NCBI GenBank assembly: GCA_027076405.1
Contig: JALTJN010000177.1
Location: 131,284-195,283, forward strand
Direction of reading: 5' to 3'
Source: Chromatiales bacterium
Lineage (GTDB): Bacteria; Pseudomonadota; Gammaproteobacteria; UBA6429
Length of the DNA: 64,000 nucleotides
Under the pieces are notes generated by a model. That model was not told the origin of the DNA and ran no database searches. It saw only the letters and a list, made by a program, of their open reading frames with translations. Positions 30,321-38,977 of this stretch are shown piece by piece (within the stretch, counting starts at the first letter, position 1; each line of letters opens with the position of its first letter). A program made the position numbers and the translations under genes.

Positions 30321-31808
30321 CTAACCTAAATTTATTAAACGACGAATAGCCGGCATTAAGTCACTTGCAAGTAACCCGCGTTCGCCAGCTCCTTTAGCTG
30401 CCGCATCAGCGGCAGAAGAATGAAGATGTACACCAATCTTAGCCGCTTCTGTGACAGAAAAACCTTGTGCAAGTAAACTGCTAATAACACCGGTTAACAC
30501 ATCACCCATGCCACCACTTGCCATCCCCGGATTTCCTTTATCACATAAATATGTGGTGCCTTGAGAATAAATCAAAGTTCCATTCCCTTTTAAAACGACA
30601 GTACCACCATATTTTTCAGCAATTTTTTTTACTGCACTAAAACGATCTGCCTGAACCTCTTCGGTAGTAACTCCCAACAACCGGGCTGCCTCTCCCGGAT
30701 GAGGAGTTAAGACCCAGTTGTCACGCTGATGAGGTTCAATGGCTAATAAATTAAGAGCATCTGCATCAACCACTAGTGTTTTTTCACTATTGAGCGCCGT
30801 GGCTAATAAAGTGGCAGCCCATTCACTTTGTCCTAAACCAGGTCCTATCCCTATCACACTGGCTTTTTCAATTAAAAAAAGTATTTCACTTTCCCGTTCT
30901 GCGGGATAACTCATAATTTCAGGACGAACACTGCTGATCACTGAAGCATGGGCATAGCGTGTTGCCAGACTCACTAAACCTGCTCCCGTTCGTAATGCGG
31001 CTTCACAAGCTAATCGTGCAGCACCACTCATACCAACATCACCACCAATCACAAGCACATGCCCAAAAATACCTTTGTGGGAATCTTTATTCCGCTTTTT
31101 AAATATTGCGAGTGGAATCTCGAGGCGCTTTACTGAAGTGGGGACTTTAAGTGATACAGCACTCGGAATTTGTAAATCATCAAAAATAAGCTCACCGCAA
31201 TAGTCCGGCCCTTTTGCGGTTAATAGCCCCCGGTTCAGCCCGACAAATGAAACGGTAACATTCGCCTGAGCCGCTTTGCCTAAAACATGCCCGCTATCGG
31301 CAATAAGTCCGGAAGGAATGTCTAAAGATAAAACAGGGGTTCCATGCTGATTAATAGCATCGATGGCATAAACTGCATCACCACTAACTTCCCCCTTTAA
31401 ACCAGTACCAAAAATAGCATCAACAACCAAATCAGCTAGTGGCAATTTGCCGTTACCGTAGACCTGTGTCACAACACCACATCCTTCAAGCCTCTGCTTT
31501 GCTGCAAGCGCATCACCGGTAATTTTATTGCGGTCACCCACAATGAGTACTTCAACCTGAAAACCTTGCTCATGAGCCAAACGAGCTAACACAAAACCAT
31601 CTCCGGCATTATTGCCTGTACCACAAACAATGCAGATAACCTTTGCATCAGGCCAGTGTTGTTTTAAGAGCTCAAAAGCAACTGTACCTGCACGCTCCAT
31701 TAATACGGTACCGGAAACTTCAAAGTCCTCTATCGTGACGCGATCCAGCTCACGAGTCTGTACGGATGTGTATAAATTGTTTGGTAGTTGCTTCATGCGC
31801 GTTATCAT
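30321..31808 (-). CDS. nnr: bifunctional NAD(P)HX epimerase/dehydratase
   Basis: Repairs hydrated NADH and NADPH: the N-terminal YjeF_N epimerase (about 10-225; CGTGNNAGDGFVLARLA, DAIFGTGL) and the C-terminal ADP-dependent dehydratase (about 235-490; GIGPGLGQSEWA, LTPHPGEAARLL, GNPGMASGGMGDVLTG). The 495 residues are normal. The start is ATG at 31808 or at 31796; with the first, the divergent queG start is only 7 bases away. Confidence 0.96.
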   Translation of the reverse strand: MITRMKQLPNNLYTSVQTRELDRVTIEDFEVSGTVLMERAGTVAFELLKQHWPDAKVICIVCGTGNNAGDGFVLARLAHEQGFQVEVLIVGDRNKITGDALAAKQRLEGCGVVTQVYGNGKLPLADLVVDAIFGTGLKGEVSGDAVYAIDAINQHGTPVLSLDIPSGLIADSGHVLGKAAQANVTVSFVGLNRGLLTAKGPDYCGELIFDDLQIPSAVSLKVPTSVKRLEIPLAIFKKRNKDSHKGIFGHVLVIGGDVGMSGAARLACEAALRTGAGLVSLATRYAHASVISSVRPEIMSYPAERESEILFLIEKASVIGIGPGLGQSEWAATLLATALNSEKTLVVDADALNLLAIEPHQRDNWVLTPHPGEAARLLGVTTEEVQADRFSAVKKIAEKYGGTVVLKGNGTLIYSQGTTYLCDKGNPGMASGGMGDVLTGVISSLLAQGFSVTEAAKIGVHLHSSAADAAAKGAGERGLLASDLMPAIRRLINLG

Positions 31809-31815
31809 AGCCTGT

Positions 31816-32910
31816 ATGAGTGAAATTCAGAACAAGTCCCGTTCATATAATAATGAACATCTTGCCCGGTTAGCGCAACAAATTAAAATTTGGGGCCGGG
31901 AATTAGGTTTTCAGGAAATTGCGATTACTGATACTCAGTTAAATCAGGCCGAAGACACTCTAAGCAACTGGCTGGAGCAGGGCTGTCATGGCGATATGGA
32001 CTGGATGGCACAGCATGGCACTAAACGAACTCGTCCGGCAGAACTGGTAGCGGGGACTCATCGTGTTATTACCGGTCGCATGGATTACTGGCCGCCGGAT
32101 ATTATTCGAGCCGAATCCGTTCTTGCTGATCCGGATAAAGCCTATATTTCACGCTATGCACTTGGTCGTGACTACCACAAAGTTTTACGCAAGCGGTTAC
32201 AAAAACTCTCGAATAAAATTGAAAATGAAATTGGTGACTTTGGATACCGCGTCTTTGTCGACAGTGCACCGGTCATGGAAAAACCATTGGCAGAAAAAGC
32301 AGGCTTAGGCTGGATAGGGAAACACAGTAATCTGTTAAACAAAAATGCCGGTTCGTGGTTTTTTCTCGGGGAAATATATACCGACTTGCCTCTGCCAATC
32401 GATAGTCCTACTGAAAAACATTGTGGTACTTGTCAGTCATGCATCGACATATGCCCAACAAAAGCCATTACTCAACCTTATGTGGTTGATGCCCGCTTGT
32501 GTATTTCATATTTAACGATTGAGTTAAAAGGTGCCATTCCTGAAAACCTACGACCGTTAATGGGCAACCGAATATATGGTTGTGATGATTGCCAACTCTG
32601 TTGTCCATGGAACCGTTTTGCCACTGAGTCTCCTGAAACAGACTTTATGCCGCGACATCATCTTGATGATATTACTTTAATTGAACTTTTTAACTGGGAT
32701 GAAGAAACATTTTTAAACAAAACAGAAGGTACCGCCATCAGACGAATTGGCCATGAGCGCTGGTTACGTAACATTGCCGTTGCATTAGGCAACGCTGTTA
32801 GCTGTGAGAAAATAATTACTGCGTTAAATGAAAAGCGAGGTCATCCATCAGAAATAATTAGAGAACATGTTGAGTGGGCATTGCAACAACATAAAACTTT
32901 ACTCAGTTAA
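31816..32910 (+). CDS. queG: epoxyqueuosine reductase
   Basis: A cobalamin and iron-sulfur enzyme that makes the last step of queuosine formation in tRNA. From the ATG at 31816 it has 364 residues, close to the family. Two ferredoxin-type cluster motifs are present: CGTCQSCIDICPTKAI and CDDCQLCCPWNRF, and a catalytic-domain DSAPVMEKPLAEKAGLGWIG. Longer upstream frames run into the antisense of nnr and are not used. It needs cobalamin, consistent with the cobamide-salvage gene at 42371. Confidence 0.96.
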   Translation: MSEIQNKSRSYNNEHLARLAQQIKIWGRELGFQEIAITDTQLNQAEDTLSNWLEQGCHGDMDWMAQHGTKRTRPAELVAGTHRVITGRMDYWPPDIIRAESVLADPDKAYISRYALGRDYHKVLRKRLQKLSNKIENEIGDFGYRVFVDSAPVMEKPLAEKAGLGWIGKHSNLLNKNAGSWFFLGEIYTDLPLPIDSPTEKHCGTCQSCIDICPTKAITQPYVVDARLCISYLTIELKGAIPENLRPLMGNRIYGCDDCQLCCPWNRFATESPETDFMPRHHLDDITLIELFNWDEETFLNKTEGTAIRRIGHERWLRNIAVALGNAVSCEKIITALNEKRGHPSEIIREHVEWALQQHKTLLS

Positions 32911-32918
32911 TCTATTCA

Positions 32919-33158
32919 CTACGCCCTTTCATCAACAAAGCGACCTAATGTATCATTTTCAGCTTTAACAACTTTACTGGTTACAGCAACTTCCTGTTCA
33001 GCCTGTTGCAGATTAAGTAAAGGTTGCACGGCACTCTGAACACTGTCAGACCCCGTGGTCAACTTTGCGACTTCCCCTGCTGCTTTTTGCGCATTATTAA
33101 CACCAACCTGTAATCCAGATAACGCTGTCGTTAATGTCGTTGTCATATCCGTTTTCAT
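32919..33158 (-). CDS. small FlgC-like hypothetical protein
   Basis: 79 residues. The N-terminal TTLTTALSGLQVGVNNAQKA and C-terminal QEVAVTSKVVKAENDTLGRF resemble the two ends of flagellar rod/hook proteins (axial-protein helices), joined directly without the usual middle domain. Similar short proteins occur widely in gammaproteobacteria without a known function. No other flagellar gene is near. ATG codons at residues 1 and 5 are both possible. Confidence 0.65.
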   Translation of the reverse strand: MKTDMTTTLTTALSGLQVGVNNAQKAAGEVAKLTTGSDSVQSAVQPLLNLQQAEQEVAVTSKVVKAENDTLGRFVDERA

Positions 33159-33182
33159 AACTATTCTCGCAATATAAAAAAT

Positions 33183-33809
33183 TTAGTCTCTATCGTGTGT
33201 TCGATTTTTCATACGACCATCGTCTTCATCATCTTTTTTACGTTTATGTTTTTTATTATCACGCAATCCGCGGCCATCATCTTTATACCTATGTTTATTT
33301 CGGTATTTCTTGTCCCGCTTATGATGTTTATCCTTATATTGATTTTCCCGGTACTCGTGTCTATTGCTTTTATTATTTAAATAACGGCGTTCGTTCTTAT
33401 ATTCTCGAGTCCCGTCATTTAGAAGATTTTGCCTCATTCCATGTCTTAATTTATATCGATGACCTCTGTATTTTTTTTTGTAAAATTTATGCCGACGATA
33501 AGGCCGGTCATCATCCATTTCAATTTCAACATATGAACTTGAAAGATGACTGCGTAAACGTAACGGCAAGCGTACAGAAGAACGCCAGTGTGAACCCGAG
33601 TCAAGATAAAAATACATATTACGGCCGATATCAAAATAGAATTCGGCCTCAGGATAATAATAATACCTGTGCAGTACTCGCCGACCATAAGCTGGAGGAT
33701 AATATGGAGTAGAATCATATGTTGTATCGACATAAATCCCGCCTCCAACTGTCTCACAGCCGGTTAAGGAAAAAAGTCCAAACAGACTGAGTAATACTAT
33801 TTTTTTCAT
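33183..33809 (-). CDS. predicted outer-membrane lipoprotein with basic tail
   Basis: 208 residues with a lipoprotein signal: MKKIVLLSLFGLFSLTGC, with the lipobox LTGC and Cys18 as lipidation site. A Tyr/Pro-rich segment (YPPAYGRRVLHRYYYYPEAE) and a short beta-like stretch lead to a tail from about 105 rich in Lys, Arg, His, Asp and Asn. No enzyme family is recognised. The charged tail suggests binding of a polyanion or the cell surface, which is inference. It lies 24 bases upstream of the FlgC-like gene. Confidence 0.6.
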   Translation of the reverse strand: MKKIVLLSLFGLFSLTGCETVGGGIYVDTTYDSTPYYPPAYGRRVLHRYYYYPEAEFYFDIGRNMYFYLDSGSHWRSSVRLPLRLRSHLSSSYVEIEMDDDRPYRRHKFYKKKYRGHRYKLRHGMRQNLLNDGTREYKNERRYLNNKSNRHEYRENQYKDKHHKRDKKYRNKHRYKDDGRGLRDNKKHKRKKDDEDDGRMKNRTHDRD

Positions 33810-33953
33810 ACTATTATCCTGTACTAAATTTTTTACATACCATTATATTATCGACCACTTCTACTATAAATTTTAGTAATAAATCCCATCTTTACCAATT
33901 TAATACCACTTTTTTCGTTATAATTCGCCAAAATCCCATATAACTGTATAACT

Positions 33954-34556
33954 ATGACAAAAAGTAGAGAACAAATTACCGCAGTCATTCTGGCCGGAGG
34001 CAAAGGCTCACGACTTGCTCATGCCGATAAAGGTCTGGTCACACTGGATAATATCCCTCTGGTACAACACCTGATTAACCGTATTAAGCCGCAGGTGAAT
34101 GAAATCATTATTAGTGCAAATCGTAATATTGAAACCTACTCCAGTCTGGGGCTCACTGTTTTTAAAGATGATATGGATGGCTTTGCTGGCCCTCTTGCCG
34201 GCATATTAAAAGCCTTACAACAATCAAAAACCGACTGGTTGCTTGTTACTCCGGCAGACAGTCCTTTTATTCCGACTGATCTTGCTTTACGTTTAATGCA
34301 AAATAGCGGGGAGAATAAGGTTGTGATACCGCATGATGGTAAATATTTACACCCCACTTCTGCGCTTATTCATAAAAGTTTAATTGCTTCATTAGAAGCC
34401 TTTTTACAACAAGGTGAACGCAAGGCCCGCGTTTGGATGCAACAACAAACCCATGCCGTTGTTGATTTTTCAGATCAACCGGATGCTTTTATGAATATAA
34501 ATACTCAGGAAGATCTTGAAAATGCAGAAAAACATTTTAAAGAAATTATGAGATAA
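33954..34556 (+). CDS. mobA: molybdenum cofactor guanylyltransferase
   Basis: Transfers GMP from GTP to molybdopterin to make MGD for DMSO-reductase-family enzymes. The 200 residues show the nucleotidyltransferase signature LAGGKGSRLAHADKGLV near the N-terminus, the metal-binding TPADSPFIP, and a C-terminal FMNINTQEDL typical of the family. A TATAAT at 33919-33924 lies 30 bases before the start. It sits 30 bases before moeA. It implies at least one bis-MGD enzyme in the cell. Confidence 0.95.
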   Translation: MTKSREQITAVILAGGKGSRLAHADKGLVTLDNIPLVQHLINRIKPQVNEIIISANRNIETYSSLGLTVFKDDMDGFAGPLAGILKALQQSKTDWLLVTPADSPFIPTDLALRLMQNSGENKVVIPHDGKYLHPTSALIHKSLIASLEAFLQQGERKARVWMQQQTHAVVDFSDQPDAFMNINTQEDLENAEKHFKEIMR

Positions 34557-34586
34557 TCCCACTTCAATTTACTAAGAGTTAAATCG

Positions 34587-35855
34587 ATGAACAAATCAAT
34601 CCCCGTTTCTTCTGCGTGTGATACACCGCAAAAACAAAGTCCCTGGTTAAATGTAAACGAAGCCATAGTTCGTATGACAGGAGCAGTAACAAAAACTCAG
34701 GAAACTGAAGTTGTTAACCTGCGAGACGGTTTAAATCGTGTATTGGCAAAAGAAATTATCTCCAGTATTAATGTACCGCCCTATGCAAACTCGGCAATGG
34801 ATGGTTATGCCTTTAACTCAGTCGATTTACCGGCTACAGGCGAGAACACCTTAACTCTGGTTGGCAAATCATTTGCAGGCATTCCTTTTGAAGGAGAAGT
34901 AAAACCCGGAGAATGTGTTCGTATTATGACCGGGGCACAAATAGCAAACGGCACCGATACCGTCATTATGCAGGAACAGGTACAGGTTGATGGTGATGCC
35001 ATTACCATCCAAAGTGGCCACTGTAAAAATGAAAATGTACGTCACATTGGTGAAGATATTAAAGACGGAGATACTGTTTTACATATTGGACAGCAACTCA
35101 CTCCGGCGGAACTCGGTGTACTGGCCTCACTCGGTGTTGCAGAAGTCACTGTGTATAAAAAATTACGTGTGGCATTTTTCTCAACTGGCGACGAGTTACG
35201 TAATGTTGAAGAGCCTCTGGATGAAGGTCAAATATACGATAGCAACCGTTACACAATTTTTGGCATGTTAAAAAATCTTGGGGTTGAGCTTATCGACATG
35301 GGTATTATCCCTGATGACCGTCAGGCTATCGAAAATGCTTTTACACAAGCCTCGGAACAGGCTGATGCTATTATCACTTCCGGTGGTGTATCTGTGGGTG
35401 AAGCCGACTTTGTAAAAGAAACTCTCGATAAACTCGGTAAAGTCGACTTTTGGAAAATTGCGATGAAACCCGGTAAGCCTCTGGCTTTTGGTTTTGTTAA
35501 TGATGCCGTATTTTTTGGCTTACCCGGAAACCCCGTGTCTGTTATGACAACCTTTTATCAATTTGCCCTGCCTACATTAAAAACAATGATGGGGCTTAAT
35601 ATAACTAAAGCACCTGTGGTTAAAGTTGCCTGTCAATCAGACTTACGGAAAGCACCCGGACGTACTGATTTTCAACGCGGAATTTTACAAACCAATGATA
35701 AAGGTGAACTCATTGTTGAAAGTATTGGCATGCAAGCAAGCCATGTTTTAAGCGGAATGAGTAAAGCGAATTGTTTTATTATCTTGCCGCAGGACTGGGG
35801 CAATGTAGAAGCAGGAACATTAGTTGATGTTCAGCCATTTAGAGGATTAATGTAA
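34587..35855 (+). CDS. moeA: molybdopterin molybdenumtransferase
   Basis: Inserts molybdate into adenylylated molybdopterin. The 422 residues include the N-terminal MoeA domain (PPYANSAMDGYAFNS), the MoCF-binding domain (STGDELRNV, TSGGVSVGEADFVKETL, PGKPLAFGFV, FGLPGNPVSVMTTFYQF) and the C-terminal domain IV. It follows mobA in the same direction and is probably cotranscribed. Confidence 0.96.
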   Translation: MNKSIPVSSACDTPQKQSPWLNVNEAIVRMTGAVTKTQETEVVNLRDGLNRVLAKEIISSINVPPYANSAMDGYAFNSVDLPATGENTLTLVGKSFAGIPFEGEVKPGECVRIMTGAQIANGTDTVIMQEQVQVDGDAITIQSGHCKNENVRHIGEDIKDGDTVLHIGQQLTPAELGVLASLGVAEVTVYKKLRVAFFSTGDELRNVEEPLDEGQIYDSNRYTIFGMLKNLGVELIDMGIIPDDRQAIENAFTQASEQADAIITSGGVSVGEADFVKETLDKLGKVDFWKIAMKPGKPLAFGFVNDAVFFGLPGNPVSVMTTFYQFALPTLKTMMGLNITKAPVVKVACQSDLRKAPGRTDFQRGILQTNDKGELIVESIGMQASHVLSGMSKANCFIILPQDWGNVEAGTLVDVQPFRGLM

Positions 35856-35858
35856 ATA

Positions 35859-36004
35859 ATATTTGCCACCAAGAGCATAAAGAACACAAAGGTAAAAATA
35901 AAAAAACAAGGTAAGTACAGGTAAAAATTTTATTGCTTTAGCCTGTATTCCCCGTGATTTAATTTTTTTCCCTTCGTGTTCCTGGTGCCCTTCGTGGCTA
36001 TATT
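35859..36004. repeat. long palindromic intergenic element
   Basis: Nearly the whole convergent gap is one imperfect inverted repeat. The left arm (GCCACCAAGAGCATAAAGAA then CACAAAGG) matches the reverse complement of the right arm (GCCACGAAGGGCACCAGGAA then CACGAAGGG), and the similarity continues inward to the centre (CAGGTAAAAATTTTA against TAAAATTTTTACC). Arms are about 65-70 bases. It could fold as a single long hairpin and serve as terminator for both moeA and the thioredoxin gene, or be a miniature mobile element. Confidence 0.65.
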
Positions 36005-36008
36005 AATA

Positions 36009-36386
36009 TTAAGCTGAAGCTTCTTTAGCTTGTTCTTCTGCAATTTGCTTATGAACTTCTGCCATGTCTAATGCTTTTGCTTTTTCAATAATATCTTCTA
36101 ATCCCGCAGCGGGTAATGCACCAGCTTCAGAATATAAAACAACTTGATCACGCATAATCATTAATGTTGGAATTGAACGAATGTTCATCATTCCTGCAAT
36201 TTCCTGTTCTTCTTCAGTATTAATTTTTGCAAAAACAATATCGGGATGCTTTTCAGAAACTTCAGTGAAAACAGGACCAAACTGTTTACAAGGTCCACAC
36301 CATGGAGCCCAAAAATCGAGGATCACGAAATCATTATTATCAATCGTTTCTTTAAAATTACTGTTGTTTAAATCTACTGTTGCCAT
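36009..36386 (-). CDS. thioredoxin family protein
   Basis: 125 residues. The thioredoxin fold carries the active site FWAPWCGPCKQFGPV (WCGPC, about residues 27-31) and the cis-Pro in RSIPTLMIM. An additional Glu/Ala-rich helical tail follows (about 100-125). The start is the ATG of MATVDLNN, with GGAGG 5 bases upstream; a TTG 21 bases earlier is not used. A cytosolic disulfide reductase is likely; the specific partner is unknown. Confidence 0.92.
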   Translation of the reverse strand: MATVDLNNSNFKETIDNNDFVILDFWAPWCGPCKQFGPVFTEVSEKHPDIVFAKINTEEEQEIAGMMNIRSIPTLMIMRDQVVLYSEAGALPAAGLEDIIEKAKALDMAEVHKQIAEEQAKEASA

Positions 36387-36482
36387 GTGAGCCTCCGACG
36401 GGATCAAGTTTAATATTAGAGAATGCTTATATTGTAACTATTTAGGGGTGAATTTGCGAGTTTCAAGGCTATATCACCATTT

Positions 36483-36947
36483 TCAATCAGCTATTCTTAA
36501 ATCCGCCACTTTCCCGGATTCTCTGAATTTTCTATAATCTTCAAGTACTTGCGCATGATCAAAGGCTAATGGCTCGGGTAAATGTTGCAAATCAAAGATT
36601 GCTACATTTCTCGCATCATCCGCAGCTTTAGGTTCACCAGTGGCTTCAGCAACATAAACAGCCGATACGGTATGACCCCGGTCATCGCGAGCAGGATTGG
36701 AATACATGCCTAATAATGCTTTGAGAGATACATTCAGACATACTTCTTCGAGTGCTTCACGAATAGCGGTTACTTCAAGACGCTCTCCCACATCCATAAA
36801 ACCACCCGGAATAGCCCAACCATAAGGAGGATACTTTCGTTCAATTAAAACAATCGGTCGACTGGGTTTATCTGATAATTCAATAATGGTATCTGCAGCA
36901 ATAAGTGGTGTCGTGGGCCTTTTATTTAGTTTTTCCGGAGCTGGCAT
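36483..36947 (-). CDS. NUDIX hydrolase
   Basis: 154 residues with the Nudix box starting GGFMDVGERLEVTAI and continuing REALEEV at about 48-70; the usual Gly after the last Glu pair is Cys. Surrounding sequence (YPPYGWAIPGG, GHTVSAVYVAEATGEP) resembles ADP-ribose or nucleoside-diphosphate hydrolases of the NUDIX family. Substrate not predictable. Its ATG overlaps the hslR stop by one base. Confidence 0.88.
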   Translation of the reverse strand: MPAPEKLNKRPTTPLIAADTIIELSDKPSRPIVLIERKYPPYGWAIPGGFMDVGERLEVTAIREALEEVCLNVSLKALLGMYSNPARDDRGHTVSAVYVAEATGEPKAADDARNVAIFDLQHLPEPLAFDHAQVLEDYRKFRESGKVADLRIAD

Positions 36948-37363
36948 TAATTTTCCCTGTTAATATTTTTAAAGCGAATAATTCGCCGTCGATCACGCTT
37001 ATCTGGCCGACGTTCAGCATGTGGAAATTGAGCGGCATCGAGTTTTCGTTGTGCCGCCAAAGTTTCCCGCTTTTGTCTACTTTCTTCAAGCTCAGTATAG
37101 AGCAGTTGTGCTTCTTTAGCCGGCCCGCGTCGAACACTTAATCCCTCGACTATTATTTCGAAAGTAAACGGTGTTTTATGTATGGTTAACTTATCGCCCA
37201 CTTGTAAAATACGTGAAGGTTTTACGCGATGACCATTGTAATGAACATGCCCGCCATTAATTGCTTCTGCAGCAAGATGACGTGTTTTATAAAAACGGGC
37301 AGCCCATAACCACTTGTCTAGTCGGGTTTTTATTTCTGTTTTCGTTAATTTTTGTTTTGACAT
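36947..37363 (-). CDS. hslR: ribosome-associated heat shock protein Hsp15
   Basis: An S4-domain RNA-binding protein that rescues 50S subunits carrying peptidyl-tRNA after heat shock. The 138 residues have the S4 fold (TRLDKWLWAARFYKTRHLAA, then GHVHYNGHRVKPSRILQVGD) and a basic C-terminal helix. Coupled to the NUDIX gene by a TAATG overlap. Confidence 0.93.
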   Translation of the reverse strand: MSKQKLTKTEIKTRLDKWLWAARFYKTRHLAAEAINGGHVHYNGHRVKPSRILQVGDKLTIHKTPFTFEIIVEGLSVRRGPAKEAQLLYTELEESRQKRETLAAQRKLDAAQFPHAERRPDKRDRRRIIRFKNINREN

Positions 37364-37485
37364 TTTTTAATCTGTTTAAATACTATTAACACCTAAATGA
37401 TATTACGTATGTTGATTAACGGCTATGAATGTAAGGTTAAATATAATGCTTAGAATCATAACGCAAGCTGCGGTATCATTAAGGT

Positions 37486-38958
37486 ATGACATCAGCAACA
37501 AAAGATAACCGAAAATCACTGCGTAAATATTTACACCAAATTTTGCCGGCCGCGAATATTCTCGAAACCGAAGAACAAACACGTCCCTATGAATGTGATG
37601 GCTTAACAGCTTACCAGCAAAAACCCTGGATCGTTGTCCTGCCTGAAACTATTGAGCAAGTACAAAATATTCTCGCATTATGCCATGAAGAAGGAGTACC
37701 CGTGGTAGCACGGGGAGCCGGCACAGGTCTTTCCGGTGGTGCATTACCGCTTGCTAATGGGTTATTACTTAGTCTGGCAAAATTCAATCGAATACTGGAT
37801 ATTAACCCGGCTAATCGAAGTGCTATCGTTGAACCCGGTGTACGTAACCTTGCTATCTCTCAAGCGGTTGAAGAATTTAATTTATATTATGCGCCTGATC
37901 CCTCATCTCAAATTGCCTGCACCATTGGGGGCAATGTGGCAGAAAATGCCGGCGGCGTACACTGTTTAAAATATGGATTAACCGTACATAATATTTTACA
38001 ACTTAAAATAGTTACTGTAGATGGCGAACTCGTCACAATTGGTTCACAGGCTTTAGATACTCCCGGTTATGATCTTCTGGCACTAATGAGCGGCTCTGAA
38101 GGTATGTTAGGAGTCATTGTAGAAGTAACAGTAAAACTATTACCCCGACCTGAGCAGGCACAGGTTATTCTTGCAGCCTTTGATGATGTAGTTAAAGCGG
38201 GTGAGGCTGTCGGCGCAATCATTGCCGAAGGAATTATCCCCGCCGGTCTTGAAATGATGGATAACCCGGCTATTCGTGCAGCAGAAGATTATTCCCATGC
38301 TGGTTACCCTGTTGATGCTGAAGCAATTTTACTTTGTGAACTTGATGGCACACATGAAGAAGTCACGGAACAAATTAAATTTGTTGAAACATTATTAACA
38401 AATAAAGGCGCAACCAGTTTACGTACATCTGTAGATGAAGCTGACCGTTTAAAACTCTGGTTAGGCCGAAAGTCTGCCTTCCCTGCTGTTGGAAGGATTT
38501 CCCCCGATTATTATTGTATGGATGGAACCATCCCCCGTTATCAGCTTCCAGACATTTTAAAAAAAATCAGCGAGCTGTCCAGAGAATATAATTTATTAGT
38601 CGCTAATGTCTTTCATGCAGGCGATGGCAACTTGCACCCTTTAATTCTTTATGATGCAAATATTAAAGGTGAACTGGAACGTACTGAAGAATTTGGTGGA
38701 AAGATTCTTGAGCTTTGCGTAAAAGCCGGAGGCACCATCACTGGCGAGCATGGAGTTGGTAAAGAGAAGATTGATCAGATGTGCGTACAATTTAAATCAC
38801 TTGAGTTACAGATATTTCATGACATAAAACATTCTTTTGATCCACGTGAACTGCTTAACCCAGGCAAAGCAGTACCTACTTTACATCGTTGTGCTGAACT
38901 AGGCGGTATGCATGTACATGATGGTTTACTTTCGCATCCCGGATTGGAACGGTTTTAA
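37486..38958 (+). CDS. glcD: glycolate oxidase FAD subunit GlcD
   Basis: Oxidises glycolate to glyoxylate together with GlcE and GlcF at the inner membrane. The 490 residues have the FAD_binding_4 domain (VPVVARGAGTGLSGGALPLA, DPSSQIACTIGGNVAENAGG) and the C-terminal FAD-oxidase domain with HAGDGNLHPLILYD and GEHGVGKEKI. A TATAAT at 37442-37447 lies 38 bases before the start. First gene of glcDEF. Confidence 0.96.
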   Translation: MTSATKDNRKSLRKYLHQILPAANILETEEQTRPYECDGLTAYQQKPWIVVLPETIEQVQNILALCHEEGVPVVARGAGTGLSGGALPLANGLLLSLAKFNRILDINPANRSAIVEPGVRNLAISQAVEEFNLYYAPDPSSQIACTIGGNVAENAGGVHCLKYGLTVHNILQLKIVTVDGELVTIGSQALDTPGYDLLALMSGSEGMLGVIVEVTVKLLPRPEQAQVILAAFDDVVKAGEAVGAIIAEGIIPAGLEMMDNPAIRAAEDYSHAGYPVDAEAILLCELDGTHEEVTEQIKFVETLLTNKGATSLRTSVDEADRLKLWLGRKSAFPAVGRISPDYYCMDGTIPRYQLPDILKKISELSREYNLLVANVFHAGDGNLHPLILYDANIKGELERTEEFGGKILELCVKAGGTITGEHGVGKEKIDQMCVQFKSLELQIFHDIKHSFDPRELLNPGKAVPTLHRCAELGGMHVHDGLLSHPGLERF

Positions 38959-38977
38959 TTATGACGTGGTTTTTAAA

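Noticed and set aside
33195..33712. Plus-strand frames opposite the lipoprotein
   Set aside because: They mirror the lipoprotein gene, which has a signal peptide and lipobox; the antisense frames have no start signal.
37412..37447. Full sigma-70 promoter before glcD (TTGATT and TATAAT)
   Set aside because: The spacer is 24 bases, too long; only the -10 is credible.
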